A stretch of 6,672 bases of DNA from Syntrophorhabdus sp. PtaB.Bin184 (GTDB lineage: Bacteria; Desulfobacterota; Syntrophorhabdia; Syntrophorhabdales; Syntrophorhabdaceae): NCBI GenBank assembly GCA_002067555.1, contig MVQQ01000120.1:1-6672 (forward strand). Reading direction: 5' to 3'. The position numbers were made by a program, and so were the translations under genes. Below are positions 5,581-6,672 of this stretch, one piece after another; the stretch's first letter is position 1; every line of letters starts with the position of its first letter. The notes beneath the pieces are model-generated. The model did not search any database and was not told the DNA's origin. It was given only the letters and a program-made list of their open reading frames with translations.

Positions 5581-6672
5581 GGAGGGCCGGGAGCTTCCGC
5601 GTCAAGAAGGGTCCTCAACCTTTCCAGCAGCAGGGAAGGCGCTATCGGTTTCGAGAGAAAGTTGCTCCTGCTGTCGACGACACCCCTGTCGAGCACCACG
5701 TCCCGAGCGTGGCCGCTCACGAAAAGGACCTTGACGGAAGGGTCGAGTTTGCTTATCTCGGAATAAACCTCCATGCCGTTCTTCTTCGGCATTATCACAT
5801 CCATGATGACGAGCCCGATCCTGTGCCTGTGCTCGGCGAAGTTGCGGACCGCCTCGTCTCCATCGGCTGCGCCTATCACAGTGTAACCATACTCCCTGAG
5901 CACCTCCTTCATGAGCTGGAGGGTTTCCCGGTCGTCCTCAGCCACAAGGATCGTCTCCGTACCCGAGGGCATCTTCGGCTCCACATGTTTCGTTTTCTCC
6001 CTCTTCACCCGCACCGACGGGAAGTAGAGATGGAACGCGGTCCCCTTCCCCGGCTCACTGTCCACCGTGATATACCCGTCGTGCTGTTTCACGATGCCGT
6101 ACACCGTGGAGAGCCCGAGTCCGGTGCCCCTGCCCGCCTCCTTCGTCGTGAAGAAAGGCTCGAATATGTGCTCCTTGACCTTCTCGTCCATTCCGTGGCC
6201 CGTATCGGCCACGGTAACACGCGCATATGTCCCCACTTTGCCGTAGCCGTGCCTGTGGATGAATGCCCTGTCGATGGACGTATGGGCGGTGGAGATGGTC
6301 AGGACGCGGTTATTCGTCATGGCATCGCGGGCATTCGTCGCCAGGTTCATGAGGATCTGCTCGATCTGCGTGCGGTCGGCCATTATGGTGATCTCCCTCG
6401 CCGATGCCTGCACGCGAAGCTCGATGTCCTCGCTGAGAAGCCTTTCGAGAAGCCTCTGCACTCCCGTTATGATCTCGTTGATGCCGTTGGGTTCAAGATT
6501 CACCGCCTGCTTCCTGCTGAAGGCAAGGAGGCTGTTCGTCAGGTTCGCTGCCCTCTTTGCCGACGAGAGAACATGGTCCACGTAAACGCGCAGGGGGTTG
6601 TCCTTCTCCATCTTGACCTGGAGAAGATTTCCGTACCCGATAAGCGCCGTGAGAAGATTGTTGAAATCGTGG
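5577..6672 (-). CDS. Hybrid sensor histidine kinase with C-terminal receiver domain (N-terminus beyond window)
   Basis: This two-component signalling protein autophosphorylates a His and passes the phosphate to its own receiver Asp. The frame stays open to the right edge. Upstream of the first ATG inside the window (6611) it reads HDFNNLLTALIGYGNLLQVK, so that ATG is internal and the phosphoacceptor His is at 6669-6671. About 364 residues are visible. Counting from the internal Met: the end of the dimerisation helix to about 40; the HATPase domain with N-box NLATNARDAM (89-98), G1 ADTGHGM (135-141), F-box IFEPFFTTK (149-157) and G2 GRGTGLGLS (160-168); a linker; and a receiver from about 219 with the acidic cluster AEDD (224-227), phosphoacceptor D271 in VIMDVIMP, S299 and K321. 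The HDFNN H-box is typical of PAS-containing cytoplasmic hybrid kinases, but the sensor part lies outside. No DNA-binding output domain follows the receiver. Its stop overlaps the asparaginase stop. The signal and downstream target are unknown. Confidence 0.93.
   Translation of the reverse strand, partial: HDFNNLLTALIGYGNLLQVKMEKDNPLRVYVDHVLSSAKRAANLTNSLLAFSRKQAVNLEPNGINEIITGVQRLLERLLSEDIELRVQASAREITIMADRTQIEQILMNLATNARDAMTNNRVLTISTAHTSIDRAFIHRHGYGKVGTYARVTVADTGHGMDEKVKEHIFEPFFTTKEAGRGTGLGLSTVYGIVKQHDGYITVDSEPGKGTAFHLYFPSVRVKREKTKHVEPKMPSGTETILVAEDDRETLQLMKEVLREYGYTVIGAADGDEAVRNFAEHRHRIGLVIMDVIMPKKNGMEVYSEISKLDPSVKVLFVSGHARDVVLDRGVVDSRSNFLSKPIAPSLLLERLRTLLDAEAPGPP

Overview
This is GC-rich, tightly packed bacterial DNA. 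The gene content suggests a Gram-negative bacterium: LPS-core-style glycosyltransferases, an exported type II asparaginase, and a hybrid histidine kinase carrying its own receiver. The overall style resembles Desulfobacterota (the former Deltaproteobacteria, for example the syntrophic lineages). That placement is an impression from protein style and the intergenic repeat, not a demonstrated assignment. No rRNA, tRNA, CRISPR array, transposase or phage gene is visible.

Layout from left to right. Positions 1-1781 hold the end of an envelope-glycan operon on the + strand: the C-terminal three quarters or so of a WaaG-like GT4 glycosyltransferase, cut by the window edge, then 3 bases later a GT2 glycosyltransferase. 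Positions 1786-1911 are a short AT-rich repeat island built from CCAAT/ATTGG units, with a 12-bp perfect inverted repeat. It lies between convergent genes and supplies the stop codon of the gene to its right. Positions 1907-2926 (- strand) encode a radical SAM protein of the Elp3-like group without the acetyltransferase domain. A divergent intergenic region of about 144 bases follows. Positions 3071-4393 (+) encode a stand-alone condensation-fold (HHxxxDG) acyltransferase of PapA/WS-DGAT style. After a leader with two small inverted repeats comes a periplasmic L-asparaginase at 4492-5580 (+), which is interrupted by one in-frame TAA although both halves are well conserved. Its end overlaps, tail to tail through a shared CTAG, a hybrid sensor histidine kinase/response regulator at 5577-6672 (-). 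That gene continues past the right edge.

Apart from the two glycosyltransferases, the genes do not form an obvious single pathway. Strand changes at about 1.8 kb, 3.0 kb and 5.58 kb split the window into at least four transcription units. The observation most worth a second look is the single in-frame TAA in the asparaginase. It falls at the junction between the two asparaginase domains, at a position where E. coli AnsB has Glu, and a GTG codon lies 9 bases after it. I found no convincing evidence of a new multi-gene system here.
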